Part shown: positions 1-11,380 of the stretch, in pieces
Layout of the letters: every line of letters starts with the position of its first letter
Position numbering within the stretch: position 1 is the first letter of the stretch
Source of the DNA: Magnolia sinica
Lineage: Eukaryota > Streptophyta > Magnoliopsida > Magnoliales > Magnoliaceae
Assembly (NCBI RefSeq): GCF_029962835.1
Contig: NC_080573.1
Location: 32,047,001 to 32,111,000 of the forward strand
DNA: 64,000 nt
Direction of reading: 5' to 3'
Made by a program: the position numbers and the translations under genes
The notes under the pieces: model-generated
Database searches by the model: none
Told to the model about the DNA's origin: nothing
What the model saw: only the letters and a program-made list of their open reading frames with translations

Positions 1-673
1 TTAAGAGTTGTTCATGTCATCGACAGCTGCTCAATGCAATCAAGAAAAATTCAAAAATCCCATCTTGGTTGTTGGATACTTAGTACTATCCTGCTCGATG
101 CCATCGAAGGGGTTCGATTCCATTGACGAGTCGTCGATGCGATTGAAGTCTCATCAAAGGTACCATTGAAAAATTCCAGAAAATCCATATTTTATTGCTC
201 GAACATTATTTATTTATTTATTTCTTTGTTTGGTTCGATGAAATCGAAGATGTTCAATGCCGTCGATAGTTTGTTAATGCCATTGAAGTGCCATCAAACA
301 ATCGCGCAGAGTTACGCAGAGTTGCATAAGTGCAAGATTTGTTTTCTATTTCAATTGTGATTATCATAGAATCTATATATATGGGTGTAATCAGGGATAT
401 GGCGTAATTAGGACTATGGTGTATCTCAGAGCTTTCTAATTCATTCCATAGGGTTTTAAGGGCTTGAAGGGTGATTCGAGGCTTGTTCGAATCAAGTAAT
501 CTCTATCTCTTGTAATTTTCTACTTTCATGGTGTATTATTACCGCTTTGTGCTGTTATTTTTTCCTGAAAGGATTTTTTCACATTAAATTTGGAGTGTTT
601 GTGATTGGACTTGATTGTGTGATTGGAATACTTTGCTTGATTCATCTCTATGTGCTTCCGCAGTTTCCCAATA
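1..673 (+). mobile_element. 3' part of a Copia-type LTR (truncated by window start)
   Basis: No coding capacity. The stretch around 380-680 has the wording typical of the R-U5 end of plant Copia LTRs: a GGGTTTTAAGGGCTTGAAGG block, then CTCTTGTAATTTTCTAC, a 'gcttccgcagtttccca' tail and a probable LTR end near 673. No primer-binding site follows, so this is a 3' LTR or a solo LTR, not a 5' LTR. Positions 1-300 carry repeated variants of 'atgccatcgaag / cgatgcgattgaag', a degenerate short repeat within U3. Family assignment is from memory of similar LTRs, and the left end lies outside the window. Confidence 0.5.
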
Positions 674-1279
674 AAGATATGCTTGGATTTGACGAGGCAC
701 ATCTCACTAAATGTAATAGTTACAAAAAGCCAAATTAAAAAAGGATTAGGTAAAAATAAAAGGATTTTTGATAAAAATAAGCCCATGAAAACTCAAACAA
801 AGAGGCTTGCTTAGCCTACTAGGGCCACATTTGCAACTACTTTAGTCTATCATGGACACATGCCCAATTAACTGATTTTCTAGCCTATCATACGCATATG
901 CCCAATTGACTGATTTTCTACCTTACCATGCACAAGCACATGATATAACATTTTTTTTTTTTTTTTGGATAGATTATAGAAACAACCTTACATACCCATC
1001 GTATTCTTTCTCCCTAAATAACCTAAGACTATCCTTAATTAGCACTTGAAAAAAGGTGGAAGTCACATTTTTTTATATATCTTTTGTTTTTTCTTTGTTC
1101 TATTTTTTAAAATAATCCAACATTAAGCACATCTCCCTCATGTTGCTATGTACTGCGTGTCTCTTTCATGTCAGTTAGACGTCCTTTTTTACTTCATTAG
1201 GGTGATTGGAATTGCCTGCACTACACTTGTTTTATTTAGTGCATAAACCTAAGCTCCACAGGGCCCTCTATTTTGTATA
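674..1279. other. Non-coding stretch with a short partial tandem repeat
   Basis: No gene is visible. Between about 812 and 927 a unit containing 'catatgcccaattgactgattttct' type wording occurs about three times with mismatches. A T-rich run lies at 951-966. The rest is AT-rich single-copy-looking sequence. Confidence 0.35.
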
Positions 1280-1866
1280 TATGAAACCCACTCCATTCAT
1301 CAAGAGAAAACCCTCGTATGGAGATGTGGCCCACTTAAGGTTGATCAGGCTGATTTGTGTATCTTAAATACACTCCATGATGACCCCAGACACAAACCAG
1401 TACTAGTAATCATGAAATCTCCGTGAACTGCCTTGTGGCTCACCTAAGTTGTTTAACAGGCCGATTTTTGGCCCTTGGGAGCGTAGCATTGAGGAGCATG
1501 CCTGCTAGATGGAGTGGATGTTGCATAGACAACATGGTGGACCCTAGATTAACAGATGGGAGGTGATTTAGGCCGACTGTTTGGATTGAACTACACCATA
1601 AGAAACAGTAGTGATTCAATGGCCACCAATAAAAACTTCTTAGGGGCTACAACAATTTTGGAGGAAATTTTACATGTTTCTCTTCATCTAGGTCTATGTG
1701 ACCTAATCAACAAGTTGGATGGAAAATAAATATCACCGTGGGCCATAGTTTGTTTTTAATGGTGGGCATTCAATCACCCTTGTTTCCTATGGCCTGGATA
1801 AAATGCATACATCATGATGGGACCCACCTAGCATTGACTGATAGCACCCTATGCAATATGCTTGGA
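1280..1866. mobile_element. Degenerate MULE-like MITE
   Basis: This has the internal wording shared by the MITEs elsewhere in the window: 'gtggcccacctaag', 'accataagaaacagtagtgattcaatggccaccaataaaaac', 'catctaggtctatgtgacctaatcaacaagttgg', and near the end 'ggataaaatgcatacatcatgatgggaccc'. It matches the better preserved copy at 3273-3800 in order of blocks. Clean terminal repeats and a TSD were not found, so the limits are approximate. Confidence 0.4.
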
Positions 1867-2954
1867 CAAAAATTCTAGGATATTTTTTCATTTGTATAAA
1901 ATTACACCTTATTAATCATAATTACATCTAGCAATCTTCTTAATTTTCTTACACAACCTCATAATATATCGGCATTTTTATCATTTTAAGAAAAAATATG
2001 TCGGAAGTTGAAGATAAAGTAACAGAAGGTATGCCTTTGACAATAACTTAATTAATAAGGTATTTTACGTCATTTATAAAAATTCCAAAATGTAAGTACT
2101 ATATTAATGAGATACTATTTTATACATTTCCCTTAAATATAGGGGTCTCTACTCATGGCTCTATGGTAGACTCCACAGGTTTCAACACTAGGTCATGTGT
2201 TAAAGTGCCCATTGTGGCGTGTGTGGGGTGTGAGTGTGAGTTTATGTAAAGACCAATATATATATATATATGAAAATTAAATATACATGTATAGATTTTA
2301 TTGCTAGGCTAGGGCTGGCCCGATAACAAAAGGTTGAAATAATTAAGTGCTGAAAATAATCTTATAAAAAAGTTTTTTAAGATTATTCTATATATGTATG
2401 CCGAGTTCCATCATATAAATGGTTTTAATCATTTAATTATAATTTGAAATTGTCTTTAAAATTTCTTCATATATTACTTTTGAAGATGCTCACAATTATC
2501 TTTAAACTGCCCATCCCTTCTGTATAAGGGCCGCATGCATCTCCTTCGTATAACAGCCACATGCACATGGGCCACGCTAGCCATTGATAGCTTGAGCCTT
2601 CCTCAGCCTAGGAAACCGTTGACATGCGTACGCGATGCATGTGGTGATATGGTCTTATTCTACAAAATAGGAAGTAAATATTGGACTCAAAGTGCACCAG
2701 AGTCCTCTCACCGAAATAAGAAGGAAAGCTAGTGAAAGATACGGTCGTGCCAAAGACCTATTAAACAACTTTTCCATTCCTCCAACAGGTAATATAAAAG
2801 CCACATGAATATAATAGAATAAAAATATAGAGATAAAATATAATATAAGAAAATTATCAGTGGCATGAGATTAACGGCTGCTAACGATTCATTGCATAAA
2901 GACATTTCTGGCTTCATGGAATTCTCCTCGATATGTTGTCATAGGCAACTAGAA
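1867..2954. other. Non-coding AT-rich stretch
   Basis: No gene, terminal repeat or LTR was recognised. It contains a short (TA)n near 2257-2273. The small open frames here have no recognisable domain. Confidence 0.4.
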
Positions 2955-3901
2955 GATTGAACATCGACCATTGAAACCGTCCCGGGGATCACAGAAGTTT
3001 TATGATATTTTTTCTCTCTTCATTCAAGCCTATGTGACCATGTGAATAGATTGAATGGAAAATAAATGTTATGATGGTCCTATGAATGTTTTAATGGTGA
3101 GAATCATTGTCCCATTGCTATTAGTGGTGTGGTCCATTTGAACTTTTTATATGACTCATTTTTGGGATTATGCTCTAAAATGATCTCACCAGATGGATGA
3201 ACGGTGTGGATATAATAAATACATTATTGTGGGGCCATGTAACTTTAGTCTCCTTTGAACATCATACAACTCGGAAATGGATTGGCTACTCCCCTGCCAC
3301 CAGCCCGGTGGCTAGTGGTCGGTGCTTTGTGGGCCCCACCATGATGTATGTGTTTCAGCCAGTCCGTTCATCCATTTTTAAAGATCATTTTAGGATTGAT
3401 CCCAAAAACAAGAGGGATATAAATCTCTGGTGGACCACACCACATGAAAATAATAGTTATTGGGTATCCACCATTAAAATCCTCCTAAGGCCCACTGTAC
3501 TGTTTATTTGGCATCCAATCTGTTGATTATGTCATATAGACCCAGATGAAGGGAAAAAACAAAGCTTGATCCAAAACTTTATGGCCCCCAAAAAGTTTTT
3601 AATGGTCGACGTTCATTCAACACTGTTTCCTGTAATGTGGTCCACTTGAGATTGGGATATACCTCATTTTTCATCTCATAATATAAAATTATCTAGAAAA
3701 ATAGATGGACAACATGATGAAACACATACATCATGGTTGGGCCCATAGAGCACCGGCCCAGCCATTGGATGGTGACAGGGGGAGTAGCCAATCCGTTTCC
3801 ATACCACTCGGAGCCCGAAGAGCGTTAGCGCTCGTCTTAGAATGACACGTACCCATATCACTTAGGTCGGTGGTGTGCCAACACCAACCAATCTGCTTCC
3901 C
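2955..3901. mobile_element. Outer MULE-like MITE, split by a second MITE
   Basis: The element lies in the reverse sense relative to its relative at 15548-16099. Its left part (2955-3272) ends '...ggggccatgtaactttagtctcctttgaacatcatacaactc' and its right part resumes at 3810 with 'ggagcccgaagagcgttagcgctcgtctt', finishing near 3901 with 'accaaccaatctgcttccc'. The copy at about 15570-15640 contains the same blocks in reverse complement with no interruption, which shows that the two halves were one element before insertion at 3273. The left terminus is diverged. Confidence 0.6.
3273..3800. mobile_element. MULE-like MITE with long TIRs and 9-bp TSD
   Basis: The element is 528 bp and non-coding. 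The left end GGAAATGGATTGGCTACTCC matches the reverse complement of the right end, GGAAACGGATTGGCTACTCC, and the inverted match continues inward through 'gggccc-accatgatgtatgtgtttca' and 'ccatctatttttctagat', so the TIRs exceed 100 bp. It is flanked by ATACAACTC (3264-3272) and ATACCACTC (3801-3809), a 9-bp duplication with one mismatch. A 9-bp TSD and long TIRs beginning with G are typical of the Mutator superfamily. No transposase is present, so movement would depend on an element elsewhere. Confidence 0.85.
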
Positions 3902-3980
3902 AAACCAGAAGTGCTTTCGTCAACTGTCCTTTGATCACGTGGGTGCGACGGGCCTAGATTTCAAGCTCAGCCCGAACTCT

Positions 3981-5132
3981 GAGCAGATTAGGTGATAATA
4001 AGGCTATAAGTTAGGCGGGTTCAACCTATCCTCACATTGGGTTGGGCTCGAGCAGGATGTATAGGGCCCAGTCTCGGGCTCGGGCTCACCAACCCTATAA
4101 AACTTGGGTTGGACTCGGGTTGAGGTCTTAGGTTGCTTGACCCAACTCAAATGCTTATAAATTATAATTGAGTGTAGATCATCTGTGTTGAAGGTCGAGG
4201 AAATTCCAATACCATTGCGTATCATTGGTCCACGTCATTTTCGATGACTCGAGCTAATAAGATACGGTAGATTTCTCTCTCTGAAATAGATTGTGTGCTA
4301 CACAACATGACTTTTAATGGAGTAGTTGTCCTTGTTTGTTTAGAAAAAAATAGTTCTTTACAATAAATAACTATATATATAATTAATAAAATTATAGATA
4401 TAAAAAATTAAAATGTGTATTGAAATATAATAGACTAATGTAATAAGGAAAATGTTAGCATGTATCCACCCGACCAACCCGACTGAGCCTCTTAGGTTGA
4501 GAATTTCCCACACGAGGTTGGGTTGGGTTTAGTTAGGGTTGAGGTATAGGAACCTTGCGTTGGGCTACAGTTGAGCATCAACCTGACCCAACCCAGCTAA
4601 CTTTCAACCCTAGGTGATACGAGGCCTCGCCCAAGATGGTACGACCCTTATAGTAGGACCCACATTGATGCATCTATTCTTTATCCATGCTGTCCATCCG
4701 TTCACAGATCATTTTAGGGTATGGCAATTGAACACTTTAGGAAGAAGATCCAAATCATAGGTTGACCATACTCTAGGAAACTGTGGCAATTGAACACTTT
4801 ACAATTAACAACTTCTTAAGGAACACCTTAATGTTTTGTTGTGTTTATTTGTCTTTGGATCCGTTGATAAGGTCACATAAGCATGGATGAAGGGATACAA
4901 AAAATGTAAGCTTGATCCAAAACTTTTGTGGCCCATTAATGGTCAATCACTACTGTTTCTCATGGTATGGTCTATCTGATAATTAGATATGCTTTTCTTG
5001 GGGGTTCAATCACTAAAATGATATGGAAGAAAGGATGGACAGTGTGGATATAGAATAGATACAGCATTGTGGGACCCACAGTAAGGGCCACACCGTCTTG
5101 GGTGAGTCCGGGCTCTTCTCGAATCCGCTCCC
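3981..5132. mobile_element. MULE-like MITE interrupted near its left end by a hAT MITE
   Basis: The host element is read as about 3981-3998 plus 4613-5132. Its right end, reversed, begins GGGAGCGGATTCGAGAAGAG and continues into 'ggactcacccaagacggtgtggcc'. Its left arm reads 'gagcagattaggtgata', then the hAT, then 'cgaggcctcgcccaagatggtacgaccc'. The relatives at 10865-11380 and 18999-19880 have the same 'cccaagatggtgcggcccttaccat' block. The internal part carries the usual 'ttaaggaacaccttaatgtttt' and 'gataaggtcacataagc' blocks. A TSD was not resolved. Confidence 0.6.
3999..4612. mobile_element. hAT-type MITE, 8-bp TSD
   Basis: The element is 614 bp and non-coding. Ends TAAGGCTATAAGTTAGGCGG and, reversed from the right, TAGGGTTGAAAGTTAGCTGG are inverted. 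Flanks GGTGATAA (3991-3998) and GGTGATAC (4613-4620) form an 8-bp TSD with one mismatch. The body is dominated by 'gggttgggctcgg'-type wording near both ends and an AT-rich centre. The same family recurs cleanly at 26757-27437. The 8-bp TSD and TA(A/G)GG-type ends fit the hAT superfamily. Confidence 0.82.
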
Positions 5133-5599
5133 TCGTAGTTCTGCATCATTTAAAAGATGGTAATGACTCATCCTCCTCATATGTGGACCAATTATGGGCC
5201 CTTATAGAAGAAACACATATCTACATTTCTAATACTCAAACAATCCTCTATATTCAATTAATGTCTTAGAAATGAATGGTCGAAAACTATAGTGGGTGGT
5301 CAGATGGTTAATATTATGTTTTTAGTGCAATTTCTTGGTTATGCTCCATCCATCATCAGGTGAGTGATCCAGACAATCTGGATCGCCATGCAACTATGCC
5401 ATGTGAACGTTTGAAGGGTCGCCATCACATTTTAAATGGTACAAAACTAGGTCAAACTGGGCTCGAAAACACAATAGGACATGCCATCCAGTCACCCCAT
5501 TATACAAGTTTGGCATCTTGGAAGGCCAATTAAGTGTTGACCGTTCTCATCGAGAGTTTGTTTAGGTGCACCATAAAGTTAAGCAGTTGTAGTTGGAGC
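5133..5599. other. Non-coding segment within duplication copy A
   Basis: It links the MITE to the palindrome. Its counterpart in copy B (11381-11864) is closely similar. No terminal repeats, gene or tandem repeat are seen. A left shoulder of a larger palindromic element could lie here, but I could not find its mate beyond 8710. Confidence 0.4.
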
Positions 5600-8500
5600 T
5601 CGTATAAACTAGAAATAAAGAATTATAGTCTTGAATCAACTTTTTCATTTTTGGAGGATAAAAATGTCCGTCTACCACAGCTGCGCTACACTTCATAAGG
5701 TGGGATCTTGTCTTAAAAATTGAAAGGTTGTTTTCAAAAGGGACGTGAGCCACACTCAAAATTAAAATTTGGCCCATCGTTGACCGATCCGATCCGTTCA
5801 TTTTAACTGGATAGTAGTGAACCAACAGAAGGGTCTTTTTAGTTTTATGTTTGAATTTCTCTATGGCTCACAACTACACTAACGTTGTGCATTAATTCTT
5901 AACAAATTTCTCATATGTGCTCCATTTGTGATAAATTTTTTTACTCAAAACTTAAGTGGATGGCATGAAATTAAAACTCCCTACATGTGGACGGGATGAA
6001 TTTTCTTCAAACTAACCTAATGAGCCCCACATAAGATGTAAATAGGTTTAAAACATGGGACCCTTTCGCAAAGGGCCATTTGACCATTTTCTTCTTCTTT
6101 CTTTGATTTTTTCACGAGAAGAGAGGAATGTATTTTTTTGGCTCCATTCTTCCTTCCTAGTTTCCTTTATAGTTATTTTATAGGTTTTTTTTTTTTAATT
6201 GTATGAATAGTGGGAGTTTGTGAAATAAAATAGGGTGTGGAAGAATACTATAATGGATGAATTTTTATAATAGAATAATGTTATAATAGATCAATTTTGT
6301 CATATGAGAATGTTTTAATGCATGAATTTTGTAATGAAATAATATTATAATGAATTAATATGATGAACAATGGAATGAATGAATGTTGTAATTGATAAAG
6401 TTTTGTAATGGATGAATATTGTATCGTGGATCATCGGTATTTACTATGGATCGCCGATATTTATATTGTGAATTGTTGATATTTAATGTAGATCACTAAT
6501 ATTCACCATAGATAGCCGATATTCACTGTAAATAACTGATATTTCTACTATGAGTCGTAAATATTCACTATGGAATACCAGTTCGACAAAAATGGCTATA
6601 ACTCTCTCATTACATTTCCAATTTAGGTGATCTTATAATCGTTGGAAAGTAATTTCATGAACTTTCAAAAGGATTTAGAATCATTTCATTTTAACATTTT
6701 TTAATTGGCCAAAATTGAGACCAAAGTTCATTATTCACCGTAGAGTTGAGGATATTCACTATAGGGTATCGGTCTGACGAAAACAACCAATACTCTCTCA
6801 TTACATTTGATTTAGGTGATCTTGTAATTGTTGGAAAGGTAATTTGATAAAATTTTAAATGAATTTAAAATCATATTGTTTGAACATTATTGGATTACCC
6901 AAAAGTGGGTTCAAAGTTCATTATTAACTATGAGATTGTTGATATTCACTATGGGGTATCGATCTGACAAAAACGACCACAATTCTGTCGTTACATGTCT
7001 AATTTGAATGATCTTATACTCATTAGATAGGTAATTTGATGAACTTTTAAATGAATTTAGAATCATATCATTTGGACACATGTGATTGAAAAGGTAATTT
7101 AATGCACTTTCAAATGGTCATAACTCCCTCATTACATGTCCAATTTAGCATACGATGAATGGTAAAATTTGGTCTCACTTTTAGGCGATCAACTGGTATT
7201 CAAATGAGATGATTCTAAGGTCATTTGAATTTTCATTAAATTACCTTTTCAACGAGTATAAGTTCACTCAAGTCAGACATGTAACGAGAGAGTTATGACA
7301 ATTTTTGTTAGATTGGTACCTTATAGTGAATATCAACGATCCCATAGTGAATAATGAATTTTGGGCCCACTTTTAGATAATAAACTATTTTCAAAATAGA
7401 ATGATTTTAAATTCATTTGAAGGTTAATCAAATTACATTTCCAATGAGCATAAGATCATTTAAATTTGACATGTAATGAGAGGGTTATGGTTGTTTTCAT
7501 TTGACTAGTACCTCACAATGAATGATAAATTTTGGGCCTAATTTTAGATAATCAAATACTATCAAAATAATATGATTTCAAATTCATTTAAAATTTTATC
7601 AAATTACCTTTCTAAAAAGTACAAGATCACCAAAATCCAATATGTAACGAGAGAGTTATATTCGTTTTCATCGAACTGGTACACCATAGTGAATATCTGC
7701 AATACACACTGAAATCAGTGACCACACTTAATATTGGTGATCCATAGTAAATACCAACGATAAATACTAAATATTAGTAATCCGTAGTGAAAATTTTGAT
7801 AATCCACAGTGAATATTGGTGATCCACGGTAAATATCGATGATCCACCATACAACATTTATCGATTACAACATACTTCTATTTCGTCATTCGCCAATTAT
7901 AAAAATTCATCCATTATAACATTAATCAATTCTAACATTTATCGCATTCATCCATTATAATATTCTTCCATTACAAAATTCATGCATTACAATATTCTTC
8001 TATTATAAAATTCATCAACTATAGCATCCTTTCATTATAAAAATTCATCCATTATTATATTTATCCATAGATTATTCCTTTTCACAAACTCTCACCATTC
8101 ATACCAATTTAAAAAAAAAAAAAAAAAAAAACTAAAAAATAATTATAAAGGAAATTAAGGAAAGAAGGAATGGAGCTAAAAAAACATAATCATCTTTTCA
8201 CGTGAAAAAAATAATAAAGAAATGAAGAAGTAAACGAGCAAATGGCCCTAGTGTGGAAGGGACTCACATTTTGAATCAATCCTTATGTGGGCCCACTAGG
8301 TTATCTTAAAGTAAATTCATTTTATCTACATGTAAGAGGTTTTAAATTTATATCATTGGCACAAATTTGAAGACAAAACTCATTACAAGTGTACCATATA
8401 GGAGAAAACAATTTAAAATTAATGCACAATGTTATTATAGTTGCGAGTCATGGAGAGTTTTAAACATAGAACTGTAAAAAATCCTTCTATTGGTTCAACA

Positions 8501-8710
8501 TTGTCCGATTAAAATGAACATATCGAATTAGCTAATGAGTATGCCGAATTTTAATTTTATGTGAGGTAATATCTTTAACAAAAGAAAAAAAAAACCTTTT
8601 ACTTTTTAAGACAAGAGTCCGACTAATGAGTTACCAGAGCATTTTCGTCCTTAAAAAATTGAAAAAGTATATTCGAAGCTAGAATTATGTCACAACAGGA
8701 CACACTGTCA
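5600..8710. mobile_element. Long imperfect palindrome (foldback-like element), copy A
   Basis: Two arms of about 1.5 kb are inverted around a centre near 7150. Examples of matching pairs: 'gggccatttgaccattttcttcttctttcttt' near 6075 against its reverse complement near 8215; 'ggctccattcttccttcc' near 6140 against 8165; 'aacgttgtgcattaattctt' near 5881 against about 8420. Each arm contains three kinds of internal repeat: about 23-bp 'taatggatgaattttgtaa' units, about 22-bp 'gatatttactatggatcgcc' units, and roughly 185-bp units with 'ctctcattacatttccaatttaggtgatcttata'. Inverted arms with internal tandem repeats are the usual plan of foldback elements, but termini and TSD are not resolved. No coding region. 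Confidence 0.7.
6575..7135 (+). repeat. About 185-bp unit repeated three times in the left palindrome arm
   Basis: Units begin near 6585, 6775 and 6965 with 'tcg/tctgacaaaaaYRgcYataactctctcattacat' and run through 'gatcttataatcgttggaaaggtaatttgatgaactttcaaa', 'gaatttagaatcatatcattt' and 'aaagttcattattcacYrt'. Reverse-complement units fill 7180-7680 on the other arm. Copy B has the same arrangement at about 12840-13400 and 13430-13930. Confidence 0.75.
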
Positions 8711-8949
8711 CAACATGGACACTTGGACAAATAACCCTATGCTGACGAAGTATGAACATCCATATACTTTCACGTTGTAGCTATAAAAGTGGTATATTTT
8801 ACCTAATCCAAACATTTCAAACCGTAGCCCCACACAGTTGAAACATAGCTACAAAATTGGATTGATTGTATCTTTATAATCTGATATTCATTAATAGTTA
8901 AATGTTGAAAATGGAGAATTGATTTTTTAAAAAAAAATCCCCATTTGAT

Positions 8950-10623
8950 ACCTAAACTCAAGGATGAAATCCTAGACCTAGGTAATCCAAACCCCAGGTT
9001 AAGACCTTAATCCTAAATAGTGTGTAAAGCTTGGATCTAACCGTACAACTTTACGATTTATGGTAGGATTTGATTCAAAGAGAACACACATTTCTTAGTG
9101 ATGATGTAGGCCGTTCAAACATAAGGTGATGATTTTTTCCCCTTGAGCTTTCTAATTTTCCATTAGCTTAAGCGATAGTTTTTATCTTAATTTCTGTTGA
9201 TAATTGATATCTTTAACTTACAATTACATGTGCTAGTTGTTGGAATTGAATGCTAAATTATATGCTCAATATTTATCCTGTAGATTTTCTCATGCTTGTG
9301 GATTACTTATGCATTACTTATGAAATTTAAACTGGTACATCAATCAGTGAGAAATTCCACTTATAAATGTACACCCATACTTGGGATGTAACTTGATTGA
9401 TTTTGTTTATAATGGGCCCTCGATCTAGTGTTTACTTGAATGATAGTTTAAATGGAATATTGATGTGGGCCTACCATCCATGGGTTGTTATGTCTAAGTG
9501 ATTTTTGAGGATGATCTTTTATCGCATAGTTTTGATATTTGCCCTATGTGGCTTAGTTTTGATATTTGCCCTATGTGGCTTTATTTTGGTATTTACCTTA
9601 TGTGGGGTTCGATGTATTATTTTTGTGCAATCATGCGATGGTAAGCCCTATATACTGAATTATAATTGGCCAATAGTCGATGAACTTCCATTAAACATCC
9701 TGAGGTGGAGGTCTCATGAGCCGAGGATGGTAGAATGAGACACTATGCCCGAGCTATCAACCTACGCTGGGTGATGAACCCCTCGTAGTGACTTTGAGCT
9801 TTCTTAAATTGGTTGGTTGTAAATGGAATAATAATGGTTTGGCTAATCATGTATTTATAGCATACGAGCGATAATAGGTGGCTAATTTTGGATGTTGTAG
9901 CATGTGCTCTTAGTCGTGGTATCGTTTCACTAGCTCCCAAACCATCAACTATTGACCCACTTTCGGTAAGTTTGGCACTACGCATGTACGATATATTTTC
10001 ACTGGTGACCGGCCACATGCATGGGTTTTACCCAAAAGCCAACTGGATGAGCATCCCTAGTTGATGTGCACTCACGCATCCATGCATTTAATAAGACTGC
10101 ATCATGCATTGTTTTGAATGCTTTTTGTTTATAACTATACTTACCTAATGCGACAGTATGTAATATTGAGGAGAATTCATACTGAGTTAGTCACTCATTC
10201 ATCAAATATATAACCGTACAGGTAGTATAGGTGACTTAAATGATGTGCATGTTCAGACTTGATGAGGAGTATGGTACAATTATCAGGGATGTATGGTTGC
10301 ATCTGCCAAGAGGAGTTGCACGATCTTGCAGCTCAAGTTTATATGCATTTTATTATTTCTCACGTGTAAATTGTGTAATTCTGGTATTTATTAATATAGA
10401 TACATTGGTTTGTATCAGTCATTATGGGCAACCGCTTGTACATTTTGAATGTAAGTACAAATTTTCCTTTGTGTTTGATTTGTCAATCTTCCACTAAACT
10501 GGCAACTTTGAGAGAAAAAGAAAAAGAAAAAAATACTTGAATTTGACTATCTTTAAAGGTTAATACTCGAGTTTTTTGAGAACGAGTCATATATTCGAGT
10601 TCTGAAAACCTGGGGCATTAAAG
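8950..10623 (+). mobile_element. Probable Gypsy-type LTR fragment between the two duplication copies
   Basis: No protein domain is seen. The stretch has the texture of a long Del/Tekay-type LTR: a marker-like 'gaggtggaggtctcatgagccgagg' block, repeated short ATG-rich frames, and a right end 'cgagttctgaaaacctggggcatta' that resembles an LTR end of the form ...GGGGCRTNACA cut off just before CA by duplication copy B. The left end is cut by copy A. Family assignment is by resemblance only. Confidence 0.4.
9527..9607 (+). repeat. 27-bp unit, three tandem copies
   Basis: Units start at 9527, 9554 and 9581. The first two are identical ('tagttttgatatttgccc' then 'tatgtggct'); the third has several changes. 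The unit length is a multiple of three, so the frame stays open as a repeated nonapeptide (IFALCGLVL-like), which is a by-product rather than evidence of a gene. Confidence 0.85.
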
Positions 10624-10864
10624 ATAAATAACTATATATATAATTACTAAAATTATAGATATAAAAAATTAAAATGTGTATCGAAATATAATAGACTAAT
10701 GTAATGAGGAAAATATTAGCATGTATCCACCTGATCGAGCCTCTTGGGTTGAGAATTTCCCACATGAGGTTGGGTTGGGTTCCGTTAGGGTTGAGGTATA
10801 GGAACCTTTGGTTGAGCTAGGGTTGAGCATCAACCCGACCTAACCCGGCTGACTTTCAGCCCTA
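10624..10864. mobile_element. Truncated hAT MITE (right end only)
   Basis: Copy of the right part of the hAT at 3999-4612, ending 'gactttcagcccta' at 10864 and followed by the retained TSD GGTGATAC (10865-10872). The left terminal repeat and the left TSD are absent because the duplication begins inside the element. Confidence 0.8.
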
Positions 10865-11380
10865 GGTGATACGAGGCCTTGCCTAAGATGGTATGGCCCT
10901 GACAGTAGGACCCACATTGATGCATCTATTCTATATCCATGTTGTCCATCCGTTCACAGTTCATTTTAGGGTATGATCCCAAAACGGAAGAAGATCCAAA
11001 TCATAGGTGGACCACACTCTAGGAAATCGTGGCAATTGAACACTTTACTATTAAACACTTCTTAAGGCACACCTTAATGTTTTTGTAGTTTTTATTTGTC
11101 TTCGGATCCGTTGATAAGGTCACATAAACCTGGATGAAGGGATAAAACAAATATAAGCTTGATCCAAAACTTTTGTGGCCTATTAATGGTCAATCACTAT
11201 TGTTTCCCATGGTATGGTCCATTTGATAATTAGATCTGCTTTTCTTGGGGGATCAATCACTAAAATGATATCGAAGAAAGGATGGATGGTGTGGATATAG
11301 AATAGATACATCAATGTGGGACCCACAGTAAGGGCCACACCATCTTGAGTGAGTCCAGGCTCTCCTCGAATCTGCTCCCC
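10865..11380. mobile_element. MULE-like MITE in duplication copy B, left end missing
   Basis: Counterpart of 4613-5132. It keeps 'gcctaagatggtatggccct' on the left, and the right end reversed begins GGGGAGCAGATTCGAGGAGA. The terminal 18 bp or so left of the hAT were not included in the duplication. Confidence 0.6.

Larger units (their letters stand above)
4363..8949 (+). repeat. Segmental duplication, copy A (4.6 kb, direct)
   Basis: The sequence from 'ataaataactatatatataatta' (4363) to 'atttgat' (8949) recurs in the same orientation at 10624-15219, with the same order of parts and, by eye, high similarity throughout. The left breakpoint falls inside the hAT MITE at 3999-4612. Copy A has the complete hAT and both TSDs; copy B has only its right 240 bp or so. 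Copy A therefore holds the ancestral arrangement. Confidence 0.92.

Noticed and set aside
3197..3526. 109-codon frame at the MITE as a gene
   Set aside because: It crosses the boundary between two nested MITEs and has no domain.
8950..10623. Spacer between duplications as a host gene region
   Set aside because: No domain or credible splice sites; the wording and right end resemble an LTR.
10553..10765. 70-codon minus-strand frame at the copy B junction
   Set aside because: It spans the duplication breakpoint, so it is a chance frame created by joining unrelated sequences.
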